Shown one piece after another: positions 30,537 to 31,269 of a stretch of 31,269 nucleotides of DNA. Position numbers and translations under genes: made by a program. This stretch comes from an uncultured Thermomicrobiales bacterium. Lineage in GTDB: Bacteria; Chloroflexota; Chloroflexia; Thermomicrobiales; UBA6265. The stretch covers positions 1-31,269 of the forward strand of contig CADCWI010000048.1 in the NCBI GenBank assembly GCA_902806355.1, in the 5' to 3' direction. Under the pieces are notes generated by a model that was not told where the DNA came from, made no database searches, and worked only from the letters and a program-made list of their open reading frames with translations. Within the stretch, counting starts at the first letter, position 1, and the number at the start of each line of letters is the position of its first letter.

Positions 30537-31269
30537 TTAGGCGAACGAGGCCGCATAGAACTCCTGCAGCGTGCTCGCGAACTGTTCGGCGGTGATCTGG
30601 CCGCCAAGCAGCTCCTGCAGCGCGCCGGTCAACGGATCATAGAAATCCGGTGCCGCCCAGTCCATGTAGTGGCCGACGGCATCGGCTTCGAGTGCAGCGT
30701 TCCAGCTGGTGTAGAGATCACCGGCAACGGTGTTCGCCTCGATCGAGTCGGTCGGGATTGCTCCCACTGGAAGTATCCCCGCCTCGATGAACAGGCTGAA
30801 TGCCTCTTCCGACACCAGGTGGTCGAGGAACTTCGCGGCGAGCGCCGGATCCTCGGCATTGGTCGTGATGCTGTAGGGGATACCAACTCCACCAACATGA
30901 AGGACACTGCCACCGGCTTCGGTCGGAGGCATGAGGAAGAACCCGGCATTCTCACCAAGCGCCTCGGCGACCTGGCCCGCCGCCCAGCCCCCCTGCAGGA
31001 GCACGCCGCCCACGCCCGACGTAAAGAGCGCCGTGGCGTCGTCCCCGCCGGTGGCTTCGAAACCGGACATGAAGTATCCGGCATCCCTCCATTCAATCAC
31101 CTTGGCCGCCGCATTTAGGATCGATGGGTCATCGAATCCCACGCGCGGTGCGGCGGCCACGGGAGACGCGGCTGGTGTCCCGGCTACGGGCGATGCACCA
31201 GGGGTCGCGGCGCCAGCAGCCCCGCGTCGGTAGATGAGGCTGTCGAGGAACTCGCGGGTCGTCATCGTC
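30537..31269 (-). CDS. Extracellular solute-binding protein (ABC sugar type), N-terminus beyond the window
   Basis: The last 244 codons of the substrate-binding lipoprotein of the CUT1 transporter; the frame remains open to the window edge, so the signal peptide and lipobox are not visible. The C-terminal lobe has recognisable repeats: YFMSGFEATGGDDATALFTSGVGGVLLQGGWA (positions 65-96 of the visible frame), EDPALAAKFLDHLVSEEA, then QELLGGQITAEQFASTLQEFY, which is the usual C-terminal sequence. A Gly/Ala/Ser-Pro-Val insert (TPGASPVAGTPAASPVA) sits at 21-37 of the visible part, within what is normally compact domain. It is followed 22 nt later by the permeases. Confidence 0.92.
   Translation of the reverse strand, partial: TMTTREFLDSLIYRRGAAGAATPGASPVAGTPAASPVAAAPRVGFDDPSILNAAAKVIEWRDAGYFMSGFEATGGDDATALFTSGVGGVLLQGGWAAGQVAEALGENAGFFLMPPTEAGGSVLHVGGVGIPYSITTNAEDPALAAKFLDHLVSEEAFSLFIEAGILPVGAIPTDSIEANTVAGDLYTSWNAALEADAVGHYMDWAAPDFYDPLTGALQELLGGQITAEQFASTLQEFYAASFA
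31146..31217. repeat. Ala/Thr/Ser-Pro-Val low-complexity insert in the solute-binding protein
   Basis: Residues around 17-40 of the visible frame, with TPGASPV, AGTPAASPV and AAAP units, encoded by imperfect GC-rich repeats. The composition matches the linker of the PIG-L protein nearby. Confidence 0.65.

Noticed and set aside
1..31269. CRISPR arrays, insertion sequences, phage genes or rRNA
   Set aside because: No spaced direct repeats, transposase or integrase motifs or rRNA segments were seen on either strand.

Overview
The window is GC-rich, densely packed bacterial chromosome. Almost every gene lies on the minus strand; the exceptions are nrtR, nadK and a small CxxC zinc-ribbon gene. 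There are no phage, insertion-sequence or CRISPR signatures. The gene set suggests a free-living member of the Chloroflexota, possibly Thermomicrobia-like. The grounds are the tmk/darA/R3H-ATPase neighbourhood, the CxxC-x17-CxxC zinc-ribbon protein, and secreted proteins with Thr-Pro/Ser-Pro-Val low-complexity runs. The lineage is inferred from gene content, not from a marker-gene search.

Positions 1-8440 hold a fatty-acid or carboxylic-acid beta-oxidation block read right to left: acyl-CoA dehydrogenase, thiolase, a gamma-carbonic-anhydrase-like (PaaY/YrdA type) protein, enoyl-CoA hydratase, ETF beta, ETF alpha and a FixC-type ETF:quinone oxidoreductase. A VOC-family protein and a truncated aldehyde dehydrogenase (RocA/PruA type) follow. 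Several stop and start codons overlap, so most of this looks like one transcription unit that passes acyl-CoA electrons through ETF to the quinone pool. No 3-hydroxyacyl-CoA dehydrogenase and no FixX ferredoxin are present. A GAAC-CATG-GTTC palindrome sits beside a good -10 at the head of the block.

Positions 8439-13304 are housekeeping: biotin ligase (birA), a CNNM/CorC-type CBS-domain membrane protein, then prs and glmU as a tight glmU-prs pair, preceded by tRNA-Gln(UUG). Positions 13495-15440 on the plus strand carry an NrtR-type regulator with a degenerate Nudix box, followed by NAD kinase; the pairing is consistent with NrtR's known role in NAD metabolism.

Positions 15495-21330 (minus strand) hold recR, a GNAT-like protein, an R3H-domain AAA ATPase (SpoIIIAA/Ycf45-like), thymidylate kinase, the c-di-AMP receptor DarA and a two-TM double-zinc-ribbon protein. 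Divergent from recR is the small CxxC zinc-ribbon gene with a long leader (21745-22062). Then come ftsK/spoIIIE and a family-4 uracil-DNA glycosylase. A clear promoter with overlapping inverted repeats precedes ftsK.

Positions 25806-31269 are a secreted/transport module: a truncated sugar-type ABC solute-binding protein, two CUT1-type permeases, and a 945-residue secreted PIG-L/LmbE-type deacetylase with NEW3-like and CBM9-like regions. This resembles extracellular processing of an N-acetylated or glycosylated substrate coupled to its uptake, with the ATPase encoded elsewhere. A 30-bp perfect palindrome lies downstream of the deacetylase.
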